Part shown: positions 35,990 through 48,000 of the stretch, piece after piece | Layout: the number at the start of each line of letters is the position of its first letter | Numbering within the stretch: the first letter of the stretch is position 1 | Source: Stenopsyche tienmushanensis | Lineage: Eukaryota > Arthropoda > Insecta > Trichoptera > Stenopsychidae | Length of the DNA stretch: 64,000 nt | Direction: 5' to 3' | NCBI GenBank assembly: GCA_008973525.1 | Contig: WACJ01000385.1 | Coordinates: forward strand, 124,001-188,000 | Translations under genes and position numbers: made by a program | The notes under the pieces: generated by a model | The model's database searches: none | The model's input: only the letters and a program-made list of their open reading frames with translations | Told to the model about the DNA's origin: nothing

Positions 35990-36360
35990 CAATTTCGAGT
36001 GACCACTTGCGCTCGTGTTTCCAACCGGTCCGCTTTTCGGATCGCTAACATGACGAATGAACGTCTCGCGATCAAACGCCATACCCGAACACGTCTACAG
36101 AACTATTGTTTGTAACTCTCATTACAAAACAAAATTGTTCGAAGAAGGCTGATCGGGTGGGTTGTATAAATTTTCAATCGGTCGAAAATAGTTTTGTCTT
36201 TGTTTTATTGCGGGCTTATGCCGGTTGGGTCGGCTCAATGTTTAAGCTACAATAAAGAAAAAGAGGGATTAGACAACTTAGTAAAAATGGACAGAGTCAA
36301 TCAGTGTTGATTTATATAAAGTAAAATGATCAAGTAAAATAAAAACCAACTATATGAGCT
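35990..36360 (+). repeat. ~370-bp repeat, partner at 58440-58760
   Basis: Shared strings in order: ctcgcgatc, acaaactctcatta-type sequence, gatagggtgggttgt/gatcgggtgggttgt, gggggattagacatctt/gagggattagacaactt, tcagtgtt. At 58440 the repeat continues into the CAGGG-type hAT right end, so it is probably the interior of that element. Confidence 0.6.
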
Positions 36361-36742
36361 ATCGAAAGAAGGGGAAGACTTGCACTTTGGTTGCAAGTTT
36401 TTTGTTAGTCTTACAGGTCGAACCCGAGACCGCGTCGATTTTGGACCATGACGCAATCCCCCTCTTTTCACTCCTGTTTTTTCGATGTCTTCTATGAAGT
36501 AAGTCGTAAGCCGGAGTTTTGTTGATGCCAGAGCCTTATATTTCGTCCCTCGCTGTCCCTCCTCGTCGATGAATAAGTCTACAAGGAAAAGATCATGTGT
36601 GGCGTCTGAAGCTTGCAATAAAAATAACATGGCGCTGAGAAATCAATATGGGGTCTTACATTACATATTGTGCACTAAAATATAAATTTCAAATACAAGC
36701 TTTCTGATAAACATAAACAATAAAATTGATATCATTAATACA

Positions 36743-37455
36743 CAGGGCCGTAACTAGGGTATGATGCGCCCGTGGCAAGAATCAAATTTGCGCCCCACAA
36801 ATTTAGGTGGCTCAAAAACTCTCAAACTTCTCAAAATAAGATAAATTAATTTTGATAAATAATTGGATTTTTGCGATATACCGACTTGAAGTACATACAT
36901 TTCTCGTGTATTTTTCGTTTGGACGAAAATGGGGCGCACTGGCCGAGGGGCGCACTGGCCGAGGGGCGTAGGTGGTGTTGGTGCTGATGAAGCAATATAA
37001 GGAGATGATACAACGAGCGTCGAAACACTTTTTTTCGGGTATCCAAAAATGACTAATCGGGTCGACACTTAAAATTCTTACGAGCTTCATCGGGAACACT
37101 GATTATCCATAAAATTGGATCACCGCTAAAGTGGAGATAAAGCATCGCTAATCAATTATTATATCATGTTGCTTTGAATTAATGACATCGATGGTGTTAT
37201 CTATCTCGAGCCAATTATGAGTAATGAAGCAAGTATGTACATATTATCTCCAAACGAAGAATCGGGAACCCCATGAGAGATATCGAAAATGACTCATTGC
37301 GAATCTTATGTCAATTTACGTGTTAATGCATTTAGAGTAAAATGGTCAAGTAAAATAAAAATCACGTACAACTCTCTCAATCGGGTCGGTATCCTGCGTT
37401 TTGCGCCCCAATCCCTGTTGCGCCCGTGGCAGGCGCCTGCTTTGCCACGCTCTAA
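36743..37455. mobile_element. hAT-type CAGGG element, right end truncated
   Basis: The left end cagggccgtaactaggg is intact. The right side has gcgcccgtggcaggcgcctg then ctttgccacgctctaacg, where the other copies continue to cgccctagttacggccctg. The interior has two overlapping gaggggcg/cactggccgag repeats near 36930-36968. Confidence 0.65.
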
Positions 37456-37493
37456 CGAACGACGGGAATGTGTTAAGATAAGGATATGAACCT

Positions 37494-37550
37494 TAATCCC
37501 CGATCCACACTATGGCGCCGTTAACGCTTTCGCGCGCGGTATCGTCATTT
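37494..37550 (+). mobile_element. Foldback family fragment F8
   Basis: Single arm: ttaatccccgatccacacta followed by tggcgccgttaacgctttcg. No second arm. Only a short remnant of the GGCCCGATCCACAC family. Confidence 0.5.
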
Positions 37551-37559
37551 TAATTGGTT

Positions 37560-38015
37560 TCGTGAATCCGATTGCCGACAATATTCATGAATACCGATTA
37601 GTGCTTATAAGCAATCGCCAAAACAAACAATGAGTCAGTTATTCTGTTTCGTGTTTGCCTCTTGATTTCACTAATCGTTGTTATTGATAACATTCCAGCG
37701 ATAAGACCGAAGTTTTATCGCCGTCGAACCATTCATCATTAAATTAATTGATCCACACGTTTTTTTTTAATATGTTCTTTACACTTTTCAGTGATTTTCA
37801 ACCATTGTATTTTCTTTAATAATAAAACTATTTAAACCATCGCTAATACACACAATGAAAGGTCGATCGTTTTGTCTCGTGTTATTGTATTAGAGTAACG
37901 GGAGTCGAAAGCACACAAGCAGAGCAGGATTTTTTTGGGCAGGTTTGGCATCTCCATGAAGTCTCAGTGCGTTTATTATTTTTTGAACACCACCTGCAGC
38001 GCAAATAACATATTT
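37560..38015. other. Intergenic, no gene seen
   Basis: Two short strings recur near 56750-56825 (cacacaatga, gtctcgtgttattgtattag), suggesting another low-copy repeat. Nothing else. Confidence 0.35.
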
Positions 38016-38020
38016 TCTTT

Positions 38021-39160
38021 TTATAATTTTTTGGAATAGGATTTTTTTCCAAAAAAAATGACTAGAGTATTGCCTATTGTTGGAGTAGGTGTGACAGTTA
38101 CCAATTCTCTACCATCTGTTATATGGGCAATACATAATAAGGATTCTATTAAATTGTCTCTAAATTGTAGAAAACTTATCACCTTTTCCATTTTAATGCG
38201 GTATAAAATCCACGCATTAAATACTGACATGTCTAACAAATGGAATATAATTTTTTTATACCACCGAATTGTTTTTCGAGGACAAGAATAGTATGCTATG
38301 AGTTGGCCTGACCTGTCAACATCACCCATAAATTTATTGTATTCCACAACTTCAATGGGCTTTATTTTTATGATTCCATATCTGTTAGTTTTTTCGATGA
38401 GCTGAGGGTGATATTTGGTTGTAATGCGTCTCTAGTATCGTGCCATTTTGAAATATATATATATTATTTTTTCTTAACCATATGTGTTCTCCCTTTTTAA
38501 CCTTCTTCTTTGTTATTTCTGCTGGATTTCCTCTTCTATTTGCACGCAATGTTCCTGTTGTATGCGTCCTTTTTTCTAATAGTTTAGTAGATAATGAAAT
38601 GTTATTAAAAAAAAATGTCCATAAAAACATGATGACCTTTGTGGAGAAATGGATTCATCAATTTAAGTACGATCATCAATCAAAGGCATCAATTTTGGTT
38701 CCTCTAGGTTCGTTATCAAATAACCTTCCTCTATAGATTTCTAGATTATGGATGTATCCATTTGGGGAACACAATTTATAAAATTTGATGCCATATTTAG
38801 CTTTCTTCCCTTTCGTGTATAGCCGTAACCACAGTCGCCCTCGACGAAGAAGAGATTCATCTAAAGAAATTTCTTCCGATGGAGAATATATATTTTGAAA
38901 ATTCGAAACAACGATGTCAACAGTGAGCTTATTTTTGACATCCTGTCATTGTTATTTATCGTGCAATTTAAACATCTCAATATTTTTTCGAATCTTCTAC
39001 TCGACATAATATAAGAAAATATTGGATGATAATACAATGAAGCTCGTGAAAACATTTTTCTTAGTGTTGGAAAGCCTATATGCCCACCGAGCAGACACAG
39101 TCCAAAAAATTTTTCCAATTCCATATAATTTATTTCATTGAATTTGGTCACCATGCAGTA
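38021..39160 (-). mobile_element. piggyBac transposase pseudogene (PGBD4-like)
   Basis: Minus-strand pieces in order: KFNEINYMELEKFFGLCLLG ... SRRFEKILRCLN (39154-38861), GDCGYGYTRKGRK (~38840-38800), LEEPKLMP, RKGRIQQEHCVQI-type sequence, then VVEYNKFMGDVDRSGQLIAY ... RKTIRWYKKI (38347-38021). This is the order of the piggyBac DDD transposase core, ending with the conserved YNxxMGxVDxxDQ-type block. At least four frame breaks, so inactive. Confidence 0.85.
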
Positions 39161-39469
39161 TCTTGTTTTTGGTAAATTGTAAAAGTAAACTTTTTTCTGA
39201 AAACTTTTTTCAAAAAAAAAATATTTTGGGAATAAACATTATTTTATGTGATTTTGCCGAAATTGGTAATCCGAAAGGTAAGTACATAATACTTTTACGT
39301 GGGCGATGTTCATAAAATGTATCTACTCCAAGTCGGTGCATCACAAAAATCGAATTATTAACCAAAATGAATTTATCTTACTCGGAAAAGTTTGGGAGTC
39401 TTTGATCCATGTTTTGTAAATGGTTTGTTATTGTGTCCCTGAAGGCGGCAGGCATAGGACTAAGGCCCG

Positions 39470-39800
39470 ATCCACACTATGGTGCCAGTAACGGTTCGAT
39501 CTCGCTCCAGTCTCGGTTCGATCAAATCTCGCTGTGTCCACACTACTAGTCTCATAACGGCACGGGCACGGTTCGATCTCGCTCCGATCAAATTTCGCTG
39601 TGTCAACACTACTAGTCTCACAATCAGTCTGTCTCGATCCACGGTCGAGGTATAACGTTTATAATTTTAACTCGTAACAAAATAGCGTTTAATTTTTCGG
39701 TATACGAACTAGCGATAATAGCACATTTTTTTAATGAAGATACAAACAAAAAACAATTGCAACGAAGAAAAAAAATGTGGATATGTATGACTCATGACTA
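39470..39800 (+). mobile_element. Foldback family element F3 with attached flank
   Basis: Opens taaggcccgatccacactat. It holds two partial direct copies of a block around cggttcgatctcgctcc ... tcaacactactagtctca. The following tctgtctcgatccacggtcg and tagcgataatag strings recur after F4 (41350-41560), so F3/F4 belong to a longer form of the element. Confidence 0.65.
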
Positions 39801-40104
39801 GAGATACGTGTTTTTAGCATCTATTTTTTTAACCTTTTAACTGCCACTCATCGGCGCGTATAAATGTGACGCGCCGGTGAGTCGTTGGCATTTAACAGGT
39901 TAAAAAATTGCATTTTTATTCTTGAATTTAGCGTTATGGAGCAAATAAAATAACACATTTTAGCATCTATTTAGCGTTTATTTCTTAATCACAAATTTGA
40001 AGTTAAATAGTCTAATTTAAACATAATTTACAAAACGATATACATACATATATTATAGAAAACATTTGATATTAATTAAACATGGGAGAAACACATCAAT
40101 TAAA

Positions 40105-40270
40105 TTTAAATAATGATTAAAATTGATCATCGAGCAAGTTTTCTATTGACGATTGTTTCAATCTAGTACGCCGATCGTTCACAATTAAATTGTATCTACT
40201 GAAAAACCTTTCTGCATCAACGCTATTTGCAGGACCAAGTGTATTTGTACCAAGATCGTTCTAATGTGTA
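40105..40270 (-). mobile_element. hAT transposase C-terminal dimerisation fragment
   Basis: The minus strand reads NDLGTNTLGPANSVDAERFF then SRYNLIVNDRRTRLKQSSIE and NLLDDQF. This is the hAT C-terminal dimerisation signature (S.P...ER.FS......DRR..L......LL). It lies in the interior between F3 and F4. Confidence 0.75.
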
Positions 40271-41165
40271 TATTAAATTGATAAACTTATATCTCGCCAA
40301 CAAATTTGCATTGAATTTTTAATGTATTTGTGTCAGACTCATACAACTGTAAAATTCTTCCTTTACTTGTTATATCTGAGTTTTAAAAATATCTATTAAT
40401 ACATCAAAATAAGCGTCCAAATATTTGACTGATTTGAACCATGATTTCTAACGGGTTATAATTGGACTCGTAATACTGCTGGGAGATGAGGTTACGATTT
40501 CTACAAAAATGCAACATAACTTGATTTTATTTTGCGGGAATGCAAAAATGACATTTTATGTCATCTCCATGACTTCTTTCTTCATATCTGCTCCACATAA
40601 TGAAATATAAGTTCTTCTTAATTGATCTGCACATGAAAAATCACTCGATCGCAAATCACATATTCCCGAAAATATTATTTCACCGCAGGATGGTTCAACT
40701 TTTCCGGGGAAAGTTGGCTTTGAGGCACGTGCAAACGGTTTTTTTTATGAATTTCGATTTTTCTTGTCTTCTATCTATTATATTTGTTATGGTCGATTGA
40801 CGAGTTTTACTTGTGGCAGGTGTCAAAGCTTTCTTCTTGTGTCCATTCATATATTATATTAGTGTTTGGCATCTTAGACCATAGACAAGAGTCGAGCATA
40901 GAGTCGAGCATAGAGTCAGGGAGGATTGTCTTAGTCATTTTTCAAGATTAACGATATTTGGAAAAAATATTCAGCAGTTTTAACCTTTTAACTGCCAATG
41001 ACTCATCAGCGCATCAGGCAGTTAAAAGGTTAATAAAATTTCGCATCTAAGTTTTAACATATTCACAACAATTACGCATTTATCGCTTCTATATCGCATT
41101 TATCGCAAAACGCAATAATCACGTATCTCTACTAATGACCCATGACATTGATAAGTTATGACTAA

Positions 41166-41560
41166 TGACAGTTCCGATCTCGCTCCGGTCAAATATTCTT
41201 TCGGACAAACCGGTACCGGCGCGATATCGGAGTGGAACTGGGGCGAGACGATAGTGTGAATACTCCCATTGTTTCTCGTGTAAGAATATTTGATCGGACC
41301 GAGACTGAAGCGAGATCGAACCGTTACTGGCACCATAGTGTGAATTAGACCCAATCTGTCTCGATCCATGGTCGGTGTAGGACGACTTTTAAATTTATCA
41401 GATAAATTTGACTCGGCAAAAACTGGCATTTAATTTTTCAATTGAAGAATTAGCGATAATAGCTATTATTTTGAATAAACAGGATACAAATAAAATAAAT
41501 TACAACGTAAAATTAAAAAAATAAGTATATGGATACATCCCAATTTATTAACGAAAAAAA
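41166..41560 (-). mobile_element. Foldback family element F4
   Basis: The arms carry cgatctcgctccggtcaaat and its complement region gaccgagactgaagcgagat, with ggtaccggcgcgatatcgga internally. The outer right end is atagtgtgaattagaccc, a mutated form of gtgtggatcgggcc. Flank shared with F3. Confidence 0.65.
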
Positions 41561-42007
41561 AGAAGGCGAATATCACACTTTATAACGTCATTTGATAGAC
41601 GACGAAGACAAATTTTTACAATATTGTCGAATGGACTCGCGAATGGACATTTGGAAATAAATAAAAAATATATTCAATTTACTACATTTTACTTTGTATG
41701 TAAAATATTTTTTAAGTGCCAAATAGTCAACTATTCTTTTAAAATTTTCGTCAATTTTACCATACACACTTTTTTCTCGAAAAAAAAAACGCTTCTAGAA
41801 AAGTTGGCAAAAATAATTATAGTGTAATTATCTATTATTTATAATCAAATTCTATAAATTATACGCATAAATACAAACCTTTTTAAGAATTCCACGATTT
41901 ATTGACAGCCATAATTAGATAAAAAACGTAACATTTCGCTGCACGACCGATGATATTGGTACGTATGACTCACGACTCATAACATCGGTGTTGTGCTAAT
42001 GAGGTCA

Positions 42008-42203
42008 TGACTCATGACAGCTCCGATCTCGCTCCAGTCAAATATTCTTTCGGATGAACCGGTACCGGCGCGATATCGGATCGAAACTGGAGCGATACGA
42101 TAGTGTGAATACTCCCATTGTTTCTCATGTAAGAATATTTGATCGAACCGAGACTGGAGCGAGATCGAACCGTTACTGGCACCATAGTGTGGATCGGGCC
42201 TAA
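42008..42203 (-). mobile_element. Foldback family element F5
   Basis: Close relative of F4 (same ggtaccggcgcgatatcgga core) with an intact right end gtgtggatcgggcctaa. The left terminus is missing, as in F4. Confidence 0.7.
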
Positions 42204-42290
42204 TCCGGCGCGAGAGGTTTAGGTTGAGCGAGGTTTATTTGCACTCATGTGCTGCAGCGACGAACGGAGTGACGATATGCGCGCAGGAAA

Positions 42291-42436
42291 GCGTTAACGG
42301 TTCGATCTCGCTCCGGTCTCGGTCCGATCAAATATTCTTACACAAGAAACAGAGTATTCACACTATCGGATCGTTCCAATCCCGTTTTTTGTATGAGAAT
42401 ATTTGACCGGACAGTGATAGTGTGGATCGGGCCTAA
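42291..42436. mobile_element. Foldback family element F6
   Basis: Left arm cggttcgatctcgctccggt, loop acacaagaaacagagtattc, right arm truncated to gaatatttgaccggac, ending gtgtggatcgggcctaa. About 90 bp from F5. Confidence 0.7.
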
Positions 42437-42439
42437 GAT

Positions 42440-43470
42440 TATTGTTTATTTGTATTTTAAAAGTAAAGCGAAAATTAAAGCCAATATTTGTCAATAATCA
42501 TCCAAATAATGCTACGAGGTCATCAAGAAAGTAAGGTTACAAGGGCTCCTGAAGTCGGGGATGTTTTTTAGAAAAATGGATTTGTGGATAAAAAGTATAA
42601 TTGCTTGATAATAGTTTGATATAGAAAATGTATTATAGCATAAAGTATCTTGAATAATGTGTAATATAATAAACAATTTTACAAAACTAAATTAAAATCC
42701 CATGAAGCGATTTGTATAGTTGTATAGCTTCATCGTCTTGGTTTTATATTATATTTATTAACAATTATAATTATGAACTATTATTTATATTATTATTCCA
42801 GAGGTTTAAAGTCCAGGGGATCCCAACCTTCTTCCTACATGGGCCCCTTTTAAAATAATCATTTCTTTCATGGAACTCCTTACATTTTTGTCTATAATAC
42901 ACAATATACTCGTAAAATATAAAAACAATCATAGTACATTAGACCCGCGGTAATTAGACAAACGTTTTGCAAGACAGTTTCAGATTTTTCATTTTGTCGG
43001 ACTATAGAGTACTGCCCCCGACCCCTTGTAGTCCGGAACTTTTTGGAAAGGAATACTTGTAATCCGAAAAAATATGAAAATTATGGGATATACATGGATA
43101 ACACAAGGTTTCACATTATAGAATGAATGTCATAAACACAATGGCCATAGCAGTTATAAAAAATAAAAACCTGCTATCGTCATCAAACGATCTTTGAAAC
43201 ATTTTAACTGTCCCTTGCCAGCTACAAAGTCTCTGGGCCCAGATATAGGTGACAGCGTAAATATTTTTAAATGACGATTCTGAACACAGGAACATTTATA
43301 TCTTATCACTCTCCTTACACACATTTTTTTTTTTAAATTCGATATTAATAGGATTGAACTATAAAAGCATATTTTTCCAAAGCAGCCTCACTTTTTTGGT
43401 TTATATCCTTATATCGACTTCCTGTAGTAAGTTGACTACAACAATCTCAACTGAAGTTTGTTTATTTTCA
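42440..43470. other. Intergenic; possible hAT-like left end only
   Basis: At 42810-42870 the string ggggatcccaaccttcttcc ... gggcccctttt resembles the CAGGGGTCCCCAACC ends of some hAT elements. No matching right end or frame was found. Confidence 0.3.
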
Positions 43471-43477
43471 TTTTGTA

Positions 43478-44828
43478 TTGGGTATGTGAATAAGTCTCTG
43501 CCGTTTCACCATCAGATGATGGTATAACTTAAATAGTGACGCATCTATGCATATTGAAGTACTACAGGGTGCGTTCCGAAAGTAATGCAATTGAATTTCC
43601 CACGCCGCTCCTATTGGTTTGAGTGGGATCGGACTACTTGGAGTAGGTGGTGGGGATCCTTGGCTTTGCCGTGAAACCGATCTCAGTGCTCTCCAAACTG
43701 TGGAAGTGGTAGGACGTCAATTATTGTGAACTTCTGCGCACCGACCGTATCACGGAAAAAATGGAATCGACGATCGAGCAACGTTTCAAGTGAACTTTTG
43801 CAACGTGTTGAAATTGAACCTAATTATTAGGACAATGTCATCACTGGTGATGAAACCTGGGCTTTCGAATACGACCCAGAAGCAAAACGCCAAAGCTCTG
43901 ACTGGCACACCGACCAGCCCCCCAAGCCCAAAAAGGCAAGAAGGAGCAAATCAAAAGTGAAAACAATGCTCATTGTCTTTTTCGACAGCAAAGGAGTGGT
44001 CCATAAGGAGTTTCTTCCTGAAGGACAGACAGTTAACGCTGTCTACTACGTGGATGTGCTGGAAAGACTCCGAAAAAGGGTCGTCAGGACGCGAAAAGAT
44101 ATCTCCGCTACTTGGCAACTCACGACATCACAAGGTGCCAACGCTGTCCCCCCCCCCCCCCCCTTATAGTCCTGAAGTCGCCCCTTTTTTTTTGTTCCCT
44201 CGGATTAAGGCAGCCCGTTTTTCCCGTTTGCTCGTAAAGAACCCGTTTTTCATCCATAGAAGAGAGCCAATCAGCCGTGACGAAGGCCTTGCGAGAGGTC
44301 CCCGAAGACGCCTTCCAAGGTGCCTACCGGTCATGGCAGAGTCGCTGGAAAAAATGTGTAGAGGCCCAAGGACAGCACTTTGAAGAATTTTAAGCATATA
44401 GAATCCTTGTGACGAGCTATGGTGATCATGCTCTGAAAGAACATGCAGATATTGGATTAATCGCTTCAAAAATAATGATTTTGATGAGAAAGCAAAGCCC
44501 AAAAACACGATGCCCAAAGACACAATAGTGTAATTTTGCAGCATGATAACGCTAGGCCGCATGCTGCATCAGCGATCAAAATCTACCTGGAAACAATGAA
44601 ATTTGAATTTTTACCCCCACCCGCCATACTCTCCCGACTTTATTTCTTCTGATTAACACCATTCCGATCGATAACTCATGACCTGGTTGGGCAACACTTC
44701 ACTTCTTATGACGATACAAAAAAATTGGGTCGATTCTTGGAAGGCGTGTTCTTTTTATCGACATGCATTACTTATTTAAAATTAAGGGATTTTCTCGAAA
44801 AACGGCGAGAACTTATTCACACACCCAA
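43478..44828 (+). mobile_element. Mauritiana-type mariner remnant hosting a second mariner
   Basis: The left end ttgggtatgtgaataagtct and right end gagaacttattcacacaccc(aa) are inverted repeats. The right interior (44395-44800) translates in pieces as LQHDNARPHAASAIKIYLET and KKIGSILG, a mariner catalytic region. The middle (43565-44394) is a different mariner inserted at a TA. The internal part of the host is deleted. Confidence 0.65.
43565..44394 (+). mobile_element. Mariner element with GTGCGTTCCGAAAGTAATG terminus, 3' truncated
   Basis: The left end is cagggtgcgttccgaaagta, matching the right end of the copy at 48811-49614. Coding pieces: ETWAFEYDPEAKRQS, TDQPPKPKKARRSKSK, FFDSKGVVHKEFLPEGQTVN, then frameshifts around a C-run (44149-44163). 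The right inverted repeat is missing. It sits inside the mariner 43478-44828. Confidence 0.8.
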
Positions 44829-45003
44829 CAATTCAAATGTGAAATGGCATAAATAAATATTACAATTTTTGGACTATCGATACATGCAAAAGTAAAAAGT
44901 ACAAGATTCAAAATTTAATGTCTTTCTTACTTATGAAATAAAAAATGACAGCATGATGGATGCTGTGAGAATATGGACCACAATCAGGCGACGAAGGCAA
45001 CGA

Positions 45004-48000
45004 TCACTGCCTTTTCGTCAACTCTTTACAGACGCTTGAAATAATTTTATCAATTTGGCCACGTGATTCGTTGTTAAAGGCATACATAATGGCTGGTTTT
45101 ACAGATGTATTAAATTTTTCAGCCAGAGTTATGGCAGAATATGCTATGAATGCTCTGTCGAGAACAATTCGCTGGTTAGATTTTTCGTGCATTGGGAAAA
45201 GTTCGACTTTACCAGTTTCGGGTATTGTCTTAAAATAAAGATCGATCGGCGGCAGATTTCTTATGTCGTCATTTTCAATGTGCTGCATCGTCTTCACAAC
45301 TGCAATGTAGCTATTTTTGACATATGTCAACGTGGTCGCTATGCCATCGATTGCTGTATCGGGATCCCAATTCTGAAAATATCACAAAAGTATAATTAAA
45401 ACAATAGATGTTTTTTGTAATCTTTACAGAACGTTGAAAACTATCGATACGCTACATGACGTGTTGATCTATATTAGAGTGGAATCGGACACCGTCATCC
45501 ATGCGTTAAGAAATTCAGAACCTCATTTCTGACACCAGTGAAATGCTCGATGTGATTTTTTTTTTTTTTTTTGCTTTCTTATTTTATTGGCGCTAATTTT
45601 CTTGGCACGTAGAGAAATGGTTAAGAAAAGATGTAACACCGAGTTTGAGTAGTTTTTGGGTCGAATTTAATATATATACAAATTTAATGCTTTTATTGAA
45701 ATTGCTTCTAAACAAGAGCGAACGTGCGAAATCGAAAGAGTTTCTTTAAATTACCTGTCTTTTATCAACCAGGTCTTGAAGCGAGTATTCTTTAACTTTA
45801 TGCGTAATTCCTTCCCATGTTCTATATCCAATGAAACACCTATTTATTCTAGTTAAAAAACATAAACTCCACAACTGTCTTGATTTAAAATACCTGAAAT
45901 ATAAGTTAGCATTCATATTTTAGATGAAACTGTAATTGTAATATCGTATTGAAAATTACGGATTTAAAATGCGCGGTAAAACAGTCGCGTAATCTGATCA
46001 CTGAAAAATATAACTTTTTGCAGTCGTGTATAGCAATGCTCCGCAACCTTTTTCCACCTTCGACACACCAAAGTTCTTCCTTAAATTTTACGGCACATCA
46101 AAAGCCAAAATAATAGATATTAAAATAGCTTTCGCCATAGTACGAGATATATCCCGAAAGTAAGTGTACTTTTATATTTTTTTGAAAAAGTGTTTTTTAA
46201 AAAAAAACAGGATATTGTTGATACACTTGTTAGCTATAGCTATTTCAATATAATCGCCATCCCGTTCAATCACAAGCGTCTTTATGCCTTTCTCGAAGAA
46301 CTATTCCGCCAGCCTCTTTCCTCATTTCAAAACCTCTTTCTGCACCTGTTCGTCGGTTGAAAATTTAATTCTACCCATGTGTTTTTTCAAGAAGGAGAAA
46401 GGGTTATAATCTGAAGGCGCCAATACGGAGGGTGATTCAAAACATCCCAATCAAACAAATCCAAGAGCGCCTTGATGGCCAAGGCTGTGTGAGAACGGAC
46501 GTTGTAGTGCAACAAGCACACTTCTCAGCCTACTCCTCCTTTTGTTTACAATGCTTCTTTTGAAATTTTTTAGGGTCTTACAATATCGTTGTGCATTTAT
46601 GGTCTCTCTCTGAGGCAGAAATTCGACCAAAATTATGCCTTTTCGATCCCAAAACACTGAGGCTATGATTTTTTTGGGTCAGAAATTGTGGTTTTTAATT
46701 TTTTGGCACATGAGAAATTGGTGTGATGCCACTGTGACGGCTGTTTTTTTTTATTCAAGTATGTAATGAGCCACCCATATTTCATTTCCAGTCACAATAG
46801 AACTCAGAAAATCCCCACTTTCCAATTCAAGTCAAAGGGATCACAGAATGTGGCTCGCACTTGGCGGGATTTCTTGATGACATCTTTCACGCAACTGGAC
46901 ACTACAACATGAGTTTACGTACTACCATGTTACTGAGAAGCTCGCTTTTTCAGAAAATCTGCCTCTGCCACCCAGTATTGCCAACTCAAAAAACAAAAAA
47001 ACCGCTGCCCGTTATGCTTACAATACACTTACTTTCGGAATAAATTTCATACATAAAAATATATCATACATACAATAAAAAAATACACTTTCTGGCGATA
47101 TAAGTAGGCGACAGACGCTGGAAGACCGTTGAAAAATTATTTTAAAAAATGATCGCGGCACACCGGTTGCGGAGCACTGGTGTATAGCTCGGACAGAAAT
47201 GAAAAATGTAAGGTTTGGGGTCGCGGCCCTTCCAGCAAGTGTAGAAACCCACATTGCTGTCCCTTACTTACACATACAGTCGACCCTTCTATAGCGTCGA
47301 AATAGGGACCACGCTATAAAAACAAAATGGTATAGAAAATTAGGCACCCGTGCAAAATTTGTACGTATTTAGATTGTTAACAAGTACAAGTGACTAACAC
47401 ACGCGAGGGGGCATTTCCTTTATGTGTTTCCCTCCGCTGCTTACATAAAAGACACCACAAATGAAGTAGACGCTATAGGAAGGCTGACTGAATTTTATTA
47501 ATCTGGAGCTACCTTGCTGAATGCAATTTTACTCTTTGAAAAAAAAATTTTTTTTTACCCGAATCTACGATCGTCTTCGTCATGAACGCTCGTTCTTACT
47601 TTAACAAGCTCTATTTTTCCAGGTTCATCAATGAATTTCTGAATTTCTTCAGAAATCAAACTGTCAGAATCTTTGGGTGGCATAATTCCATCTAATGAAT
47701 GCCAATAATAAACATCATGGCCAAATAGTTTCATCTCATAAGTACATATTGGTTTTTTTATATGCGGCACGCTTGGATCGGGAGATTTACTTGGGCTATC
47801 TAAAAGATTATGAATAATAATGAGGAAATGAAGTCAAATTTGTAATAAGACAACTTCTACCAGGATAGCGATCGTGTTTATTTAAAATCATTCTTGGATA
47901 CGCGCTCAATAGCTCACCAAAGTTTCATCGCAATCAGATGAACGGTATAGGAATGTATCTTAAACATCCTAACTGCACACACGCTGACACACATTATTTT

